Shown in pieces: positions 22,690-34,594 of a DNA stretch of 64,000 bases (position 1 is the stretch's first letter; each line of letters begins with the position of its first letter). Location: NCBI RefSeq assembly GCF_024139115.2, contig NC_085139.1, positions 72,211,203-72,275,202 of the forward strand, given 5' to 3'. The notes below the pieces were generated by a model. It saw nothing but the letters and a program-made list of their open reading frames with translations. It was not told where the DNA came from and did not search any database. Origin of the DNA: Armigeres subalbatus. Taxonomy: Eukaryota; Arthropoda; Insecta; Diptera; Culicidae. A program made the position numbers and the translations under genes.

Positions 22690-23900
22690 AGGTTAAAAAA
22701 AATACAGTGGAAGTGCCCTTATGTCGTTCCGACCCACGTGTCGGTAATACGAGCGGAACCCCTGGTCGACTACCGTTAACGAACGGCCAAGGTGGGTCTA
22801 CCCAGAACTGAAGTCGCCCCCTTACGGCCGGTGCCCGAACATCGGCATCGAAGCTGCGGCAACTGATCGTTTGCTGTCGCCGCCCCGTAGAGCCCATAGT
22901 TCACCACTAGCCGCCGTCGCCAAGATTCGTAACATCCATCAACAGAGAGGCCAAACTCGGATCGATTGATGGTTTTTGGGCGGGAAAGAGCTGGAAAACG
23001 GCGTGAGTGTGCAGTTGATGTTAACTCCTGCATAGAGGAGCATCTGCAAAAAAAAAATGGAGTGCAAGACTCATACCCTGCCGGCCTGCTCCGGCAAGAT
23101 TCAACCGAAGATCGTCCCTTGGGACCACCATCTCGTTTCCCGACACCGCCTGTACTGCCGTCATACGCATATTTGTCCCATGTTTGCTGGGATCCCCTAT
23201 ATACATGGGACAATTATGCGTATAACGGCAGTGTAGTCCACCGAAGTCCAACGTGGCACCCACCGTCGCCATTGTACCAAGATCGCCCTTCCTCGCACCT
23301 TCCTTCCCGCAACATTCATCGAAGCCTCCGCCGGTCCGTGCAGTTTTCATCGTCCCCTCAATCGGACGATCGTTATCGTCGTGATCGCTACATCGTAACT
23401 GGGCCCTGCCGGGGAAATCCAAGACAACTCCAAGAAGACGCCCTTTCAATAGTCCCGTGCAGGGAGAAGAGTAGCCTAATAAAGCGCTGGCGCTGTTTGA
23501 CCGTGAGTATTACGTACAAGATAGGTTCCCGTGATCCGAAATCTCCCCAGCGTCCGTACGCCCTGAGACCCGGAATCCTAAAGAGGTCTTGAGTGCCCAC
23601 CCGAAAGACTGCCGTTGGCTCTAAAACAGCAGTCTGGGGTTTGCTCTGAAACCGAGCTTTGTGGTTCCGGAGTCAAAAGGAGGTCTTATACGGTCTAGGG
23701 TGTTTTCGGGTGGGAAACATTCTCGACACCCTGGACGTAGTGTATCCTTGTACTTGCCACGCAAGATACATACTCATGCAATGGCGGGCATAGAAAAGCT
23801 TTCAATTAATAACTGAGGAAATGGTAAATAGAATACTAAGTTGCAAAGTTGGCCATGTTCCAGTTGGAATGTAGAGCCATTGAAGAAAAAGAAGAAGAAG
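22690..23900 (+). mobile_element. Probable non-LTR retroelement 3' region with (GAA)n tail
   Basis: A GC-richer block reads as a Pro/Ser/Arg-rich, stop-broken frame, then a non-coding tail ending in AAGAAAAAGAAGAAGAAG. The tail block at ~23800-23880 (CTTTCAATTAATAACTGAGG..TAGAATACTAAGTTG..CCAGTTGGAATGTAGAGCCA) has the same order of blocks as the SINE tails at 5600-5690 and 42500-42795. This suggests either a LINE 3' end or a long composite SINE. The best frame is broken by stops and by the MITE at 23155-23231. No RT motif is included, so clade assignment (I, LOA or other) is open. Confidence 0.45.
23155..23231. mobile_element. 77 bp near-perfect palindromic MITE
   Basis: CTGCCGTCATACGCATATTT then GTCCCATGT is mirrored by ACATGGGACAATTATGCGTA then TAACGGCAG. 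It is flanked by TGTA on both sides (23151-23154 and 23232-23235), although TA is an alternative target. Shortest member of the CGCATAA..TCCCATGT family. Confidence 0.8.
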
Positions 23901-24035
23901 CTTTGCGCTCGTAACTCGTTTCAACGGACTTCAAGTTATAACAGCTTTTAAAATCCGAAAGCTGTATGCTCCTTGCAAAATCAAAAAAGGAAATCAAAGA
24001 AAATTAGAAACATCTAAAAATACGACTGTTTTATT

Positions 24036-24239
24036 GACGAATCCAAGCAAAAATAAGAAGAAGACAACCGACGGTGTTTACTTCGACAGATCCTAAACCT
24101 TAGCATACGAAGATCATTATAAAATGCTTATAATAAACTCTAGACAAAATGTAATTAAAATCTGATTGATGTACGATACGGAAAGTCAAAGTAAACACCG
24201 TTGTTTGTCTACTTCTTATTTTTACTTGGAGGATTCGTC
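24036..24239. mobile_element. 204 bp MITE (GACGAATCC ends)
   Basis: Inverted arms of ~50 bp: GACGAATCC..AAAAATAAGAAGAAGAC..CGGTGTTTACTTCGAC on the left and the complement on the right. AT-rich centre. Confidence 0.8.
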
Positions 24240-24269
24240 TATAGATAAGTCTCTTGCATTTATATAATG

Positions 24270-24415
24270 CTGGGCCATAATAGGCCGAGAGCCTTTAAAC
24301 CGAACGGTCATTAGGCCGAATAAGAAATTACTTCTGAATACTGAAAAGTGGTAAGTGAAAAGTGAGTAGTGAGAAGTAAGAAGTGAGCAAAAAGAAGTGA
24401 AAAGTGTGGACAGGA
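24270..24415. repeat. GGCCGAA and AGTGAGAAGTGA degenerate repeats
   Basis: A short GGCCGA field merges into an AGTGA-rich field (units GTGAGAAGTAAGAAGTGAG). The two repeat types are also neighbours at 34.3-35.9 kb and near 55.2 kb. Confidence 0.65.
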
Positions 24416-24479
24416 TTACTCTTCGAATGCAAATTGTTCCTAGCAAATCGGTTGAGGGATAAGTGCCTAAAAATGAGTG

Positions 24480-24640
24480 AGTTTTTTGCGCAAGAACATA
24501 CACACAGACAGACATCACCTCAATTCGTCAACACAGCATTGGTATACTACAGTCGGCTCTCCGGGCCTCCTATGAGACATTTTTTTTTGAGTACATATAA
24601 AGCCTTCTCGTTACACCTTGGTGTACGAAAAAGGCAAAAA
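24480..24640 (-). mobile_element. Hairpin-ended dispersed element, partial
   Basis: Carries the CACAGACAGACATCACCTCA then ATTCGTC block and ends in a hairpin: GCCTTCTCGT-TACACC-TT-GGTGTA-CGAAAAAGGC. Family described at 40031-40449. Confidence 0.65.
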
Positions 24641-24680
24641 GAAAGAAGAATGAAGGAAGAACAGACAAAACGACTCATCC

Positions 24681-24853
24681 GCTTTCGTAAACAAAGAATC
24701 AAACGTTGATAAGATGAATCTGATAGCACTCCCACGCAAAATTACACCATCAACCGGTAGCAAAAGCCTTCACCTAGGTATTGATGGTGTTGATTTGCGT
24801 GGGCATGTTTTCAGATTCATCAAATCGACGTTTGAATCTTTGTTTACAAAAGC
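24681..24853. mobile_element. 173 bp MITE with ~70 bp arms
   Basis: Left arm GCTTTCGTAAACAAAGAATC..TCCCACGCAAA is mirrored by TTTGCGTGGGCATG..CTTTGTTTACAAAAGC. Almost the whole element is palindromic. Confidence 0.85.
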
Positions 24854-25338
24854 TGTTAAGTCGTTAAGAAAATTATAAATATAAAAATGTGTGCAAAACT
24901 ACGAAAATGTAAAAAAAGTACATAATGATAATGAATTTATTTTATTCTACTTTTCCATTTATGGAAAAACATGTAAAACGAAGTTTCATGAAAACCTACA
25001 ATTAATGCATTTATTCATTGTTACTATACGTCTCTTGGAGAAAATATCTTATTTTTGTACATCAAAATTCTATGTGGAACAGAAGAAAACAAACATTTAC
25101 TAGCTGATGTAAGCAACCAATCCAATATTTATGAAGATAATACTATTATAAAAAATATATTCATAATATAATCCTAAAGACTCAATCGATTTGAACACTA
25201 TAGGTTAAGAATCCGAGAATAAGGGAACGGACCAGTCAAAACAGAAATTATTAAGACAAAGAACATTAAAGGATACGTGAAATTCAGAAGTTCAGTTGTG
25301 TTTCGGTTAATTCGATAATGATCGGCATATACTTATTA

Positions 25339-25601
25339 CACAGACAAACAGACGTAACAGCTTGAACATTTTTTTTGAAAAATCCGTCGCCCAACTCCTA
25401 TACCACCATCTTGCGAGCATGTTACACGAAACTTTGTTTCGTATGACATTGTCACCAGAAGGCGCTGGAGTGAAATGTCAAACTCGAAGGATTACGACGC
25501 TAACGCCTCTAGTTGTGAAACGCGCAACCGATCAAATTCTAATTGATCGTTATAGTCATGGTCGATGGTATTTTTTCTAGTGTTACGTCTGTTTGTCTGT
25601 G
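25339..25601. mobile_element. 263 bp MITE (CACAGACAAACAGACG ends)
   Basis: A perfect 21 bp terminal inverted repeat beginning CACAGACAAACAGACGTAAC. No ORF of note. Confidence 0.85.
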
Positions 25602-25759
25602 CTTATTAGATCATTCCCTTTTATAAACCGAAACCTCATTACTTTATGTACCCCTCTAAGCGAAAGCCTTATAAGCTAGATCTAGACAACGCTGTCTTGG
25701 GCACAATAAATTCACAAATAACTAATTTACTCTCATAAATTTCCACTTCCAAAGACACA

Positions 25760-26700
25760 CTCATCTCGGAACGGATCGACTGGCCCTAAACCTGTGCCCA
25801 ATGGTTCTAATCGGTTCTACGAGATGGGTTCTCTCTCGCCCGACTACAATCAACTGGGCAGCCCTTGGCTAATGGATCCACCTGGAAGAGGATGGACCCG
25901 GGAAAAAAAATGTCAATACTTTTCTTTCAGGTTATGGGTCTTTGCTGTTGGTGTTCCCGGTGATCGATGACACGCAAGATGATTACGTGCCCCGATTTTG
26001 GACTGCCGCGGGTCAACACCGATTTATAACCTAAGGCAAATCGATCCTTTCCTGATGGCAATTGGACGCGTGTCTTCGGAAATGGAATGTACTTCGCCAG
26101 TCGCATTCGAGCGTCTAAGTGCTTCAACAAATTCTCAAATCTCGTTTGGGCGAAGCTTCGTTCCGATCTATGTGTACCGTGGCCGTGGAAAACTCTTGAA
26201 AATCTTTACGAGTTCCAAATGCCGAAACACAACGAAATAATCTTTGGATGGTGAAGGAAGTTTGATGGGATTGTACATTGCGGATTCGATTCAAATCTAT
26301 GACACCTTCAGCGATATGAACTTTTTGCCACAATGCCCCCGAGCGGGGTTGTTCTGTAGGTTCTCCGCCGGCAAGAGTTCTTATACCATATGGAAAGTAC
26401 TCTGCTGTTCAGGAACGCACTTGGGATTTGTTGGAAAAAATGTTCGGACATGTCGTATTGACACATATGTATGATGATGATGAAACTATAGGCGGTTGGC
26501 AGAACTTGGGAACACCCTTGAACCAGTTCAACGGTCTGCTCCCTCATTCGCTGCTAAATGGAGCAGGACTTACCGAAGCGTTAAGCTCGAACCTTCTCCG
26601 AATGTTCGTGTCGAGTGGCAAAGCAAACCTTGAGTCTTCCAGGAGTGCGAAATATGCGTGAACACGGTTAACGGAGCGGACTGCGTTGAACTAATTCAGG
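25760..26700 (+). other. Possible decayed coding insertion, identity unknown
   Basis: GC content is higher than in the neighbours. One frame reads for ~75 codons (about 26428-26661) with text such as HMYDDDETIGGWQNLGTP, NQFNGLLPHSLL and SSNLLRMF. It looks protein-like and not repeat-driven, but stops interrupt it on both sides. I do not recognise the protein. It could be a decayed retrogene or retrotransposon piece. Confidence 0.25.
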
Positions 26701-26709
26701 GGGTGTTTA

Positions 26710-29320
26710 TAGTAAGGAACACAAGATTTATCCTAAGAAAGTTTGATGGTGAGAACCTAAGTTCAAATTGATCTGTGAAGTTACAGCGATGAAAGTATGA
26801 TGGACGACTGACCCACATGAAATTATGATGCCACTATATGTATGAGATGGGTAGATAATACAACATAAAACAACCAAATCCTGGCGATGGATTGAAAAAT
26901 CTACCTTAACACATATTCAAGAATAAAACGAGGTGGGGATCATCAATTGTTACCATAAACGACATACCTATTTCGGTAGATTGTCCGTTTCGGACAGGTA
27001 GCCGAATCATTGTTCTATTTTACACATTTTTGTTTTTACTAGTATTGATACTTGCACATACATTTTCGCAAAATCTCAGTAAAGCGACCTACAGATTTGA
27101 TACTGATGAGGGTTTTGAAAAGTAATATATAGCCAGTTCTATTAACCAATACAGAAACTTGGAATAGATACAAGATTTCAAGAATTAGTACCAAATTCAT
27201 AACGGACTAAAAGTGGCCGTTTAAATAAATATTTGGAATGCCATTGGAATGGGCTAAAATCGTATAATTTTTACTGACTTATGTTAATTAGCATCATGTC
27301 ATCTTACTTAGTTTAGCTCGCTTTGGTTGCAGCATTAAAATGTGGTCAAATTTTATTTCATGTGCGTAGAAGGAATAGCCGACTCTTCAATACACAAAAT
27401 CCTTTTACGAGCATTAGAAATTTATATATTCAAACCTCAGACAATTCCCAACCGATTTCGACAATGTTCAATATTCAAAGTTCTAAAGCAACCCATTTTT
27501 ACCTCAAATTAGCCATTCAGCCCACTGTAGAATGCGTTTCCTTTTAGTTCAATCGACAATCGAATGCGTTCCTCAATTCTTTTCCAACGCTTCCAGATCC
27601 CGATTGACCATGCCAATCGAACGATCCTTGAACTGTGAAATAGATCCTTCGCAGGTACATCAACCCACAGTGCGCTCGTCGGTGCCATTCGTCCGTGGCT
27701 GACAACTTCCCGCCCCATCCACCCCGTTAGTCGGTACGTTCGTTGGTCCGTCCGTTCGCTTTTCGTGGACTCGTGGAGTTAGGGAGGGTGGGGGGCCTGG
27801 TTTAGCTTTCTCTTTGATGGAAAAAGCCAGCAACAGCAGCAATACCTCAATGAAAACCCCGTCAGTGTGCTTGCTCGCTGCTGCTCAGTGACGATGGCTT
27901 TGCTTGCCTGCCTGCAATCGAGGAGAACCGTTCGTACGTACGTACATTTTCGTAGCAGCGGCGAGCGGACAACGACGACGACGACGGATCGGTTTCGCAA
28001 ATTGCAAGATAGGTCGGGTGGGAGATTGTGGGACGAGGGGTTTTTGTATTAAATATAAATATATTAAAATACAAGTTTTTGGACTGCGGAGGAAGGATCG
28101 GCAGTGGTAGGAAGCACATCGCGTAGATTTTGGTTCATCAAGGGACGCGTGCGGCATAACGTTAGTGTGGGGTGGCTGGTTGTGGGTGGCTATGACTGGT
28201 TGGGTGGTTAGGCTAGGATTACCGATTGAGGTATAGAACGAAGTATCAGATGTGTAGGAGGAAGGATGAAATACTGTGTACACATTCTTTAACCTCTTCT
28301 TCCCGGTCTTTCTTTGGGCTTTTTTTCACTACGGGTCGTAATGTTCCGTATTTTTCAGTTAGTGCATGGGGGGACCAGTGTTTTCATTGATGCTATTTTG
28401 GATGGCGACAGCTTTCCGGTTCGATAGAAAGGTCATTAAATTTACGCAAATTATGTTTTGTTTATGCTTCGACTAGGGTGCAATTAAACGATTCCCAGCA
28501 CTTGACTTTGAGGCGGAACAACAAAGCTGAATTTTTGCACTGGTGAATTTGACAAACCATCATAGTGCACGGAAAATTGCTCGCTCGCTTAGTTAGTGGT
28601 AGCTCTATCTCAAACTCAATGCTGCTACCTCCGGTCGTCATCGCGTGGTGGTTGTGAATAAAATCGATAGCGACCCCCTCCTCCCAGGGAAAAAATGAAG
28701 AAGGGCGCAAACCCAAGCCAAGCACATTTGCTCTCGCACACGTGTTTTTTTTTTTCGTTTTGTGCTACCATTATTACAACATCCGGATCCGAGCTTGTTG
28801 GGCGAACGCGTAAGAAGTAGGGGCAGCCGGTGTGAAGCCATCAGGGAAGACCAATTTGTCAAGTGATACTTGCATTGCCGCCACCTTTACCATCAGCATC
28901 ACTGTGGAGGACACTAGGTATTTTGGTCCATTTGTCAAGGGACGACTTTTTGTGCACTAGCTTAGCTATGTTCGCCAGATGAAACTTTCCGAATGCCGGT
29001 GGGAGTCATTTGGCGGTTTGGGATGTTACGCGAAACGTTAAGTGCAAGGTTATGTCCCCATTCGTTCTGTTGATCTAATGTGGAGGGATTTTGCGTGCCC
29101 AACTTTTTGTGGCACGCCTTTCGAATTCCTGGAGTTCATGTGGTAGTGAGTGGAAACAAAATGGAGGCCTGAGTTCGATTAAGGGTAGGTTGTTTGTTTG
29201 ACATTATTGGGATATCGAAACATCTATTTGCATGGTCTCTGGAGTTCAGTTTTAGAGGTAATGTTTCCAAATGAATTGAGATTGATGAAAATCTTGAAAA
29301 TGAATTTCAAATTTGTTCTC
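26710..29320. other. Gene-free stretch
   Basis: Nothing recognised. A GC-richer block at 27540-28300 with GACGAC-type triplets could be a UTR, promoter or conserved non-coding segment. No core promoter could be assigned. Confidence 0.35.
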
Positions 29321-29324
29321 ATAT

Positions 29325-29535
29325 AGGGCTACTGTAGCAGTTCTTGATTGCATAACTCACATGTTCATTATGTGAAAGAAAAAAACAGTGGAATGAAATA
29401 TTACTGCTGGTATTTTTTCAGCAGTCAGCACACTTGCTAACATACGGATCAAAGCACTCCCTCATAAACATTCCAAAACGATTGGTGTTGTATCTGTAGG
29501 TATTTTTTTTTCTTCCATGGCGAGATAAATATATG
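29325..29535 (+). repeat. Dispersed repeat with TTTTTTCAGCAGTGA core, copy C
   Basis: The same block order as 8100-8335, diverged. Confidence 0.5.
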
Positions 29536-30044
29536 AACAACAGGTGAAGAATATTGGACTTGGGAGTTTTAAATTAATGATGTCAATAGTTCTAATCTAA
29601 TCTTATCGGATCATCATACTCCATAAGAATGGAGAGATAATCGATAGGACCACGTAGTTGTATAGGGTTTTTAGCACATTCCAGATCCAACGCCACGAAG
29701 GGTCGTGTTTCTGTTCGCGCTGTCGAAAAAGTTTCTATTAATTTATTTCACGCGTTCTCGTTTGTTGCTGTTGTCGCGTTGGAATATCGTCCCCTTGATT
29801 CCCGTATGGGAGACACGGTAACCAACCCAGGCGGGCAGTAAGGTGCCAAGAATACCACTAGTGGAAGTAACAGTAACCCCTCTCTTCTAGTCAATCAACA
29901 AAGTGAGGAAAAGGACCATTTGGATAGCATATCCTATTCCCGTCCGCGACGTTAACAACTCGGCCACATTCCAACAAAATGGCTTGATTTTGTGTACGTC
30001 TTTATAGATCTACAACAAACTAAGCCTATAATAAAAACCCATAT

Positions 30045-30140
30045 TAATCCACCTAGCGGCTTTGGTGCATTTCTCGTGCATTATAGAATGCATGAAGAAA
30101 AGTACGTAAAATAGGCCAAAATAGCACTTTAGGGCCAATT
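30045..30140 (-). mobile_element. Hairpin-ended dispersed element, distal fragment
   Basis: AAAACCC..TTAATCCACCTAGCGG..TGGTGCATTTCTCG followed by AAAATAGCACTTTAGGG matches the distal end of the family at 40031-40449 and 51463-51985. The hairpin end is absent. Confidence 0.65.
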
Positions 30141-30219
30141 TCTTCACCTCCGCTTATTGCTTAAACCAGGTTTAATCGTATATGTAAGCACCGCTTAAGA
30201 GTTAAGTGGAGGTGAAGAT
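30141..30219. mobile_element. 79 bp palindromic MITE (TCTTCACCTCC ends)
   Basis: TCTTCACCTCCGCTTA is mirrored by TTAAGTGGAGGTGAAGA. The core TAAGCACCGCTTAAGAGTTA is shared in reverse with 1934-2001. Confidence 0.7.
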
Positions 30220-30329
30220 ATATTTATATTTCGAACATCACCTCAATGTTCTGAATGTGTTCAAGCCCGATATTCATCAAATTAACCATCAAACCATCTC
30301 AAAAATATATTTGTGAAGATTTCTGGTCG

Positions 30330-31570
30330 ATTCCGATGGTTTCACCATTTGAGTAGGGCAATATTGACTGAATTCAGGGCCAGATTCAGGGGTCACAAGG
30401 GTAGAGTATGGGTTACAAAATCAATTACAATGAAACATCCATGCGGAAATGGGGATGAGGCTGTTCAAACTTTACAAATAAGGAATTTTGAAAATTACTT
30501 TTTAATGACATTGACCTTCTGAAATTCTTACCAGGGTCAAAATGGGGGAGAGCAGTGCCCATAACACCAATTACAATGAAACTGGGCATGCGGCTGCTCA
30601 CACTTCATGAAATCACATCACGAGCTCGAAGAATTCTTATTGCAATTGAATTTGAGCTTCTAAAATTTCGGTCATGGCCGTAATCAGGGGTCAAAATGGG
30701 GCAAACAGGGGCAATAACACCAATTACAATGAAACTGGGCATGTTAACACCAATTACAATGAAACTGAACTCTGTTTGCAACTGAAATTGACCTTCTAAA
30801 ATTTCAGCCTGGGCTGGATTTGGGGGTCAAAAGGCAAAGAGCAGTGGCCATAACACCAATTACAGTGAAACTCGGCATGCGACTGCTCAAACTTCATGAA
30901 AAACATCAGGATCTCTAAAAAGTCTGTTTGCAGTTGAAATTGACCTTCTTAAATTTCGACCGGGACCGGATTCAGGGATCATATTTGGAAAAGAAAGGGC
31001 CATAACACCAATTACAACGAAACTGATCATGTGGCTACTCAGGCTTCGTGAGAATACATCAGGAGCTCAAATAATGCTATTTGAACTTGAAATTCTTCAT
31101 TCTTTTTTCATAGGAGCGAAAACTTGTCTTTGTTTTTATTTGAGAGGTTTTCAGCCCTTGGCTGGCTCACCTCTTATAAAGGAGCGAAAGTTGCAAAAGT
31201 AAACATTTTCCTTTCGGCAGATTCTGGGAATATTGCAGCCTACTCTCGATATTTTCCACTTCCACTATATTCCAGTCCTTATTATTGAGGAATTTGCGAA
31301 AGAAGTCATTGTTTACGTTTGCGACGTTCGCCCTTATGAAACAAAAATAATGATCTTCTGGAATTTCGACCAGAGCCGGATTTAGGGGTCGAAATGGAAG
31401 AGAGCAGAGGACATGACACCAATTACAATCATACTGGGCATGTGGCTGCTCAAACTAATAACTAATAATATCAGATATGCAAAAATTACCATTTCAATTC
31501 GAAATTGAATGAACCATCTGCTGAAATGATGTCCAGTGCCTCAGTCAGGGGTCATAATTTCTGAACCAGG
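30330..31570 (+). repeat. Degenerate tandem array, period ~140-155 bp
   Basis: At least six units carry AACACCAATTACAATGAAAC, then GGCATGCGGCTGCTCAAACT, then TTGAAATTGACCTTCTAAAA, then a CCGGATTCAGGGGTCA-like end (starts of the first block near 30424, 30563, 30719, 30862, 31003 and 31419). A short 27 bp sub-duplication lies at ~30719-30770. An unrelated element (31109-31341) interrupts it, and an inverted stray unit lies at 32833-32884. Confidence 0.85.
31109..31341. mobile_element. ~230 bp TIR element inside the array
   Basis: Ends TTTCATAGGAGCGAA and TTCGCCCTTATGAAA are inverted (2 mismatches). An inner inverted pair (GGAGCGAAAGTTGC..GTAAAC / GTTTACGTTTGCGACG) is also present. Confidence 0.6.
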
Positions 31571-31571
31571 A

Positions 31572-32186
31572 CACAATGGGAAAAAATTGTCCATAACACG
31601 AAAAATTCAATATCTCGGTTCGATATGGGCGGGTTGCGTTGACATTTTGATACAAACCGTAGAATTTTTTGGGGAATCGTGCAAAGGTGGTTTAGCTGCA
31701 AGACCTCGTTTCGAATTACAAATAATCGACAAAACATAACACGTTTGATCTCAAATTTTTCCTCTGTTTTGCCTTTTGAGCTCTGTCTACTGTACGATGT
31801 TGGGAATTAGGATCTTGCTGATTTTACCCCACGTTTTCATATTCCTCAATTGCTTACTAATAATCTCACATAACTATTCTGATCTAGAATTTTCCATTGA
31901 ATCGAGTGGAGTTATTTTCATGCACCGCACGAATAAAGAAGCTAAAATATTGCTTCTTTTGCCCCACATTCTATTATTTTCTAACTATTACCCAAAAGGC
32001 CAAGGACTTCCGGAAAGTGTAACAAATAAGGGTCATTAGGGTAAAACGAGGTCTTGCAACTGCGTGCAGTGAACTTAACCACCTTTGCACGATTCCCCAG
32101 AAAGTTCTTCGATTTTTGTCAAAATTTCAGCGCAATCCGCCGATATTGAATTTATTCGCGTTATGCACAATTTTTTTTCCATTGTG
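31572..32186. mobile_element. 615 bp element with ~150 bp inverted arms
   Basis: The left arm begins CACAATGGGAAAAAATTGTC, passes AATTCAATATCTCGG and ends near GCAAGACCTCGTTT (31711). The right arm (about 32042-32186) is its diverged complement, starting AAAACGAGGTCTTGCAACTG. The loop of ~330 bases carries no known domain. The large arms suggest a foldback-type element. Confidence 0.75.
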
Positions 32187-32610
32187 CAGAGGTAAAAATA
32201 ACAATAATTGAGAACAGTCCTGCAACTACTCAAACTTCACAAATCAGGAATGCAAAATCAACCACGTCAATTTGATTTCCAGTGCCGCATTCAGAGGTCA
32301 TAGTTGTTGGACGAGGTAAAAAATAAATAAAAGGAGCAAAAACTAAAACTTCTCAAGATAATATTATAATAATAATGCACCAATTTTGTCGGTTCTATAT
32401 TGCAAACCTGTGAGATGACCGTAAAACAAAAATCACAAAAATAATAACCAACATAAATTGCATTTCTTTATTTTTGCGAGCTATGAGATGAATAACTGAA
32501 ATACCGTTATGTCTAATGTTGTTCTCACTAGCAGTGGTTTTCATGTTTTGTCTAACGAGGGTTCGCTTCATCATCACTTCGATCATCGATGATCGATTCA
32601 TCTTGTTCGT

Positions 32611-32800
32611 TGCCCACCTCGCCTTCTTGTACCCGTCGGATCGCTATCAAAACTCATTTTCACCGGGTTAACATTCTAGCTACGCGATCAGCTCAATGTT
32701 CTAGTTGCAATTCATGGGTCATTCGCTTCGTATTTATAGCCTTCCATCTAAACTCCACAATAGATGGTACATAGCACTTACATTCTTTGAGCTCTTGATG
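32611..32800 (-). pseudogene. Decayed 3' fragment of RTE-like retrotransposon, antisense
   Basis: Plus-strand text CTTCTTGTACCCGTCGGATCG, CATTTTCACCGGGTTA, TCATGGGTCATTCGC and CCACAATAGATGGTAC aligns in order with 6930-7095 of the better RTE 3' copy. Much more diverged than that copy, with indels, so an older insertion. Confidence 0.65.
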
Positions 32801-32832
32801 TGTTTTCTCAAAGTTTGATCAGCCGTATGATC

Positions 32833-32884
32833 TTATCTATTGTAATTGGTGTTATGTCCTCTGATCTCCCCCATTTTTAACCCT
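32833..32884 (-). repeat. Inverted stray unit of the 30.3-31.6 kb array
   Basis: Reverse complement reads GGGTTAAAAATGGGGGAGAT then ACATAACACCAATTACAAT, matching the array unit. Confidence 0.65.
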
Positions 32885-34320
32885 GATAGAAATTTCTGGA
32901 TCTGAAGAAGAATTTTGGTCTAAAAATGTATCAGGGCAAAAATATAGCTATTCCCATTGAGCACAAACGAAACCGCGAGGAATTCTGACAATCATATGCT
33001 AAATGCGAGCCATTTGAAAAAAAATCCGTTCGTCATGTGTCGTAGAAAGATCTTCACTAATGACTTGTTTATATTTGAAAAGGGCTGTTAGGGTAGCAAG
33101 TAAATTAATTAGCGCATTCCATCGTAGTTTCATAAAACACACAGAATGTTCGCAAAACTCGGATCGTTTTGTTTTGCTCTGTAGTGTCGGTCGGCAAGCA
33201 AATCAATTACTGCGAGTTCGATCGTGATTTCTCGTAGAACTACAGAAGAATCGTCGGCCTTTATCAAGTATCACGCCAATTTTCCTACCCATTCCTTTGT
33301 TGACCTGCATTCAGACACGCACTCCCGGCTTTGGTATTGCTTAATTCTGGGCCAGCTTTGGCTTTGGCTATATGTAGATCCTAAATATATTTAAGGTACG
33401 GTATACTGTAGGTCCCCTAATGACAAATCCAAAGATGCAGTAGAAGAAAGGCGCTAATACGAACGTACCCCATTGAAGGCTGACTTTCGTCAACTACACG
33501 AGGAGAATGTTGTGTTGCCAAGTCCTAGAAGTTCTACGTTCCAGACGTGGCCGAAAAATTCTAAACCTGTCAGATGATTTGCAGTTTCAACTCCTCACGT
33601 CATTGATGGAACTATGCATTTTGAGATATATTAGTAAAAATGTCTCCAAAGACCACTCTGGTCATTCTTAAATATAGATAAAAGAAGACGAGTGACGAGT
33701 GAAAGATGCGAGCGTTTGGATCGTACGGCTGTTACTGAGTTCCGGAATCGATCACTCAATCTTCCCTAATGAAATAACATAATATTTTAAAACCTCGGTG
33801 AATGAATTTCGAGAAACATTTAGAAAAAACGAAACCTGCACTTTGAGTGTTATGTACCATTTAAGAACCTTTGACATAAGCATATTAAACGAAGAGTGCT
33901 TTCTGTTATGATAACAGATTTCAATCTTAAAATGTAATTAATACTTCCTTATGCCATAACTAGATAATAACTCATAAGGTTATTAGGGTGAGTTTGATAT
34001 CCTGTAGTAGAAGATGTCCACTGCATCCGTAGGACGTGTGGATAGTGTGAGAGGATTCTCTTGTGCGTTATGCTGCGAAATGATCTCTGCGTGTAAAAAA
34101 ATAACTAACGAGGTGATAATGTTCAGGTCAGTCCTCAGTTAAAGTCATCCAATATAAGGGCTTGAAGAAGGTAACTGAAGCCAATGATATGGACGACGCA
34201 CTAAGAGATTAGTACGGAGACTAGATCAGGTAAAGGTGAAGTGATTTAAGTATAGGGAGTCTATTTCCCGACACTGTTTCTTGTCCCGGGATTCGGGATA
34301 TAAAATATCGAATGCCACTA
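32885..34320. other. Gene-free stretch with an imperfect ~100 bp tandem pair
   Basis: GCAAGTAAATTAATTAGCGC (33098) and GCAAGCAAATCAATTACTGC (33195) begin two similar blocks. Otherwise nothing recognised. Confidence 0.35.
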
Positions 34321-34590
34321 TGTAGGCCGAAACGAAGACCCATCAGGCCAAAAATGCCTTGCCTGAACGGGTCATTCGGCCGAATTTGACCGAATAGGTC
34401 GTTTGGCCGAATAGTTGATTTGGACGAATACGTCATTTGACCGAAAAAGGCATTTGACAATAGGTCATTTGGCCGAATAAGTTATTGGGCCGAACAGGTC
34501 GTTTGGTCGAATAGGCCATTTGACCAAATACATCATTTGGCCGAATGAGTCGTTTGGCAGAATATGTCATTTGGCCAAATAGGTCATTTG
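34321..34590. repeat. Degenerate TTTGGCCGAATNGGTC field
   Basis: About twelve units of 20-24 bp built on GTCATTTGGCCGAATA. Confidence 0.85.
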
Positions 34591-34594
34591 ATGT

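Noticed and set aside
22966..23592. 208-codon plus-strand frame as a host gene
   Set aside because: It spans a palindromic MITE and reads a Pro/Ser/Arg-rich retroelement tail; an overlapping antisense frame is similarly open.
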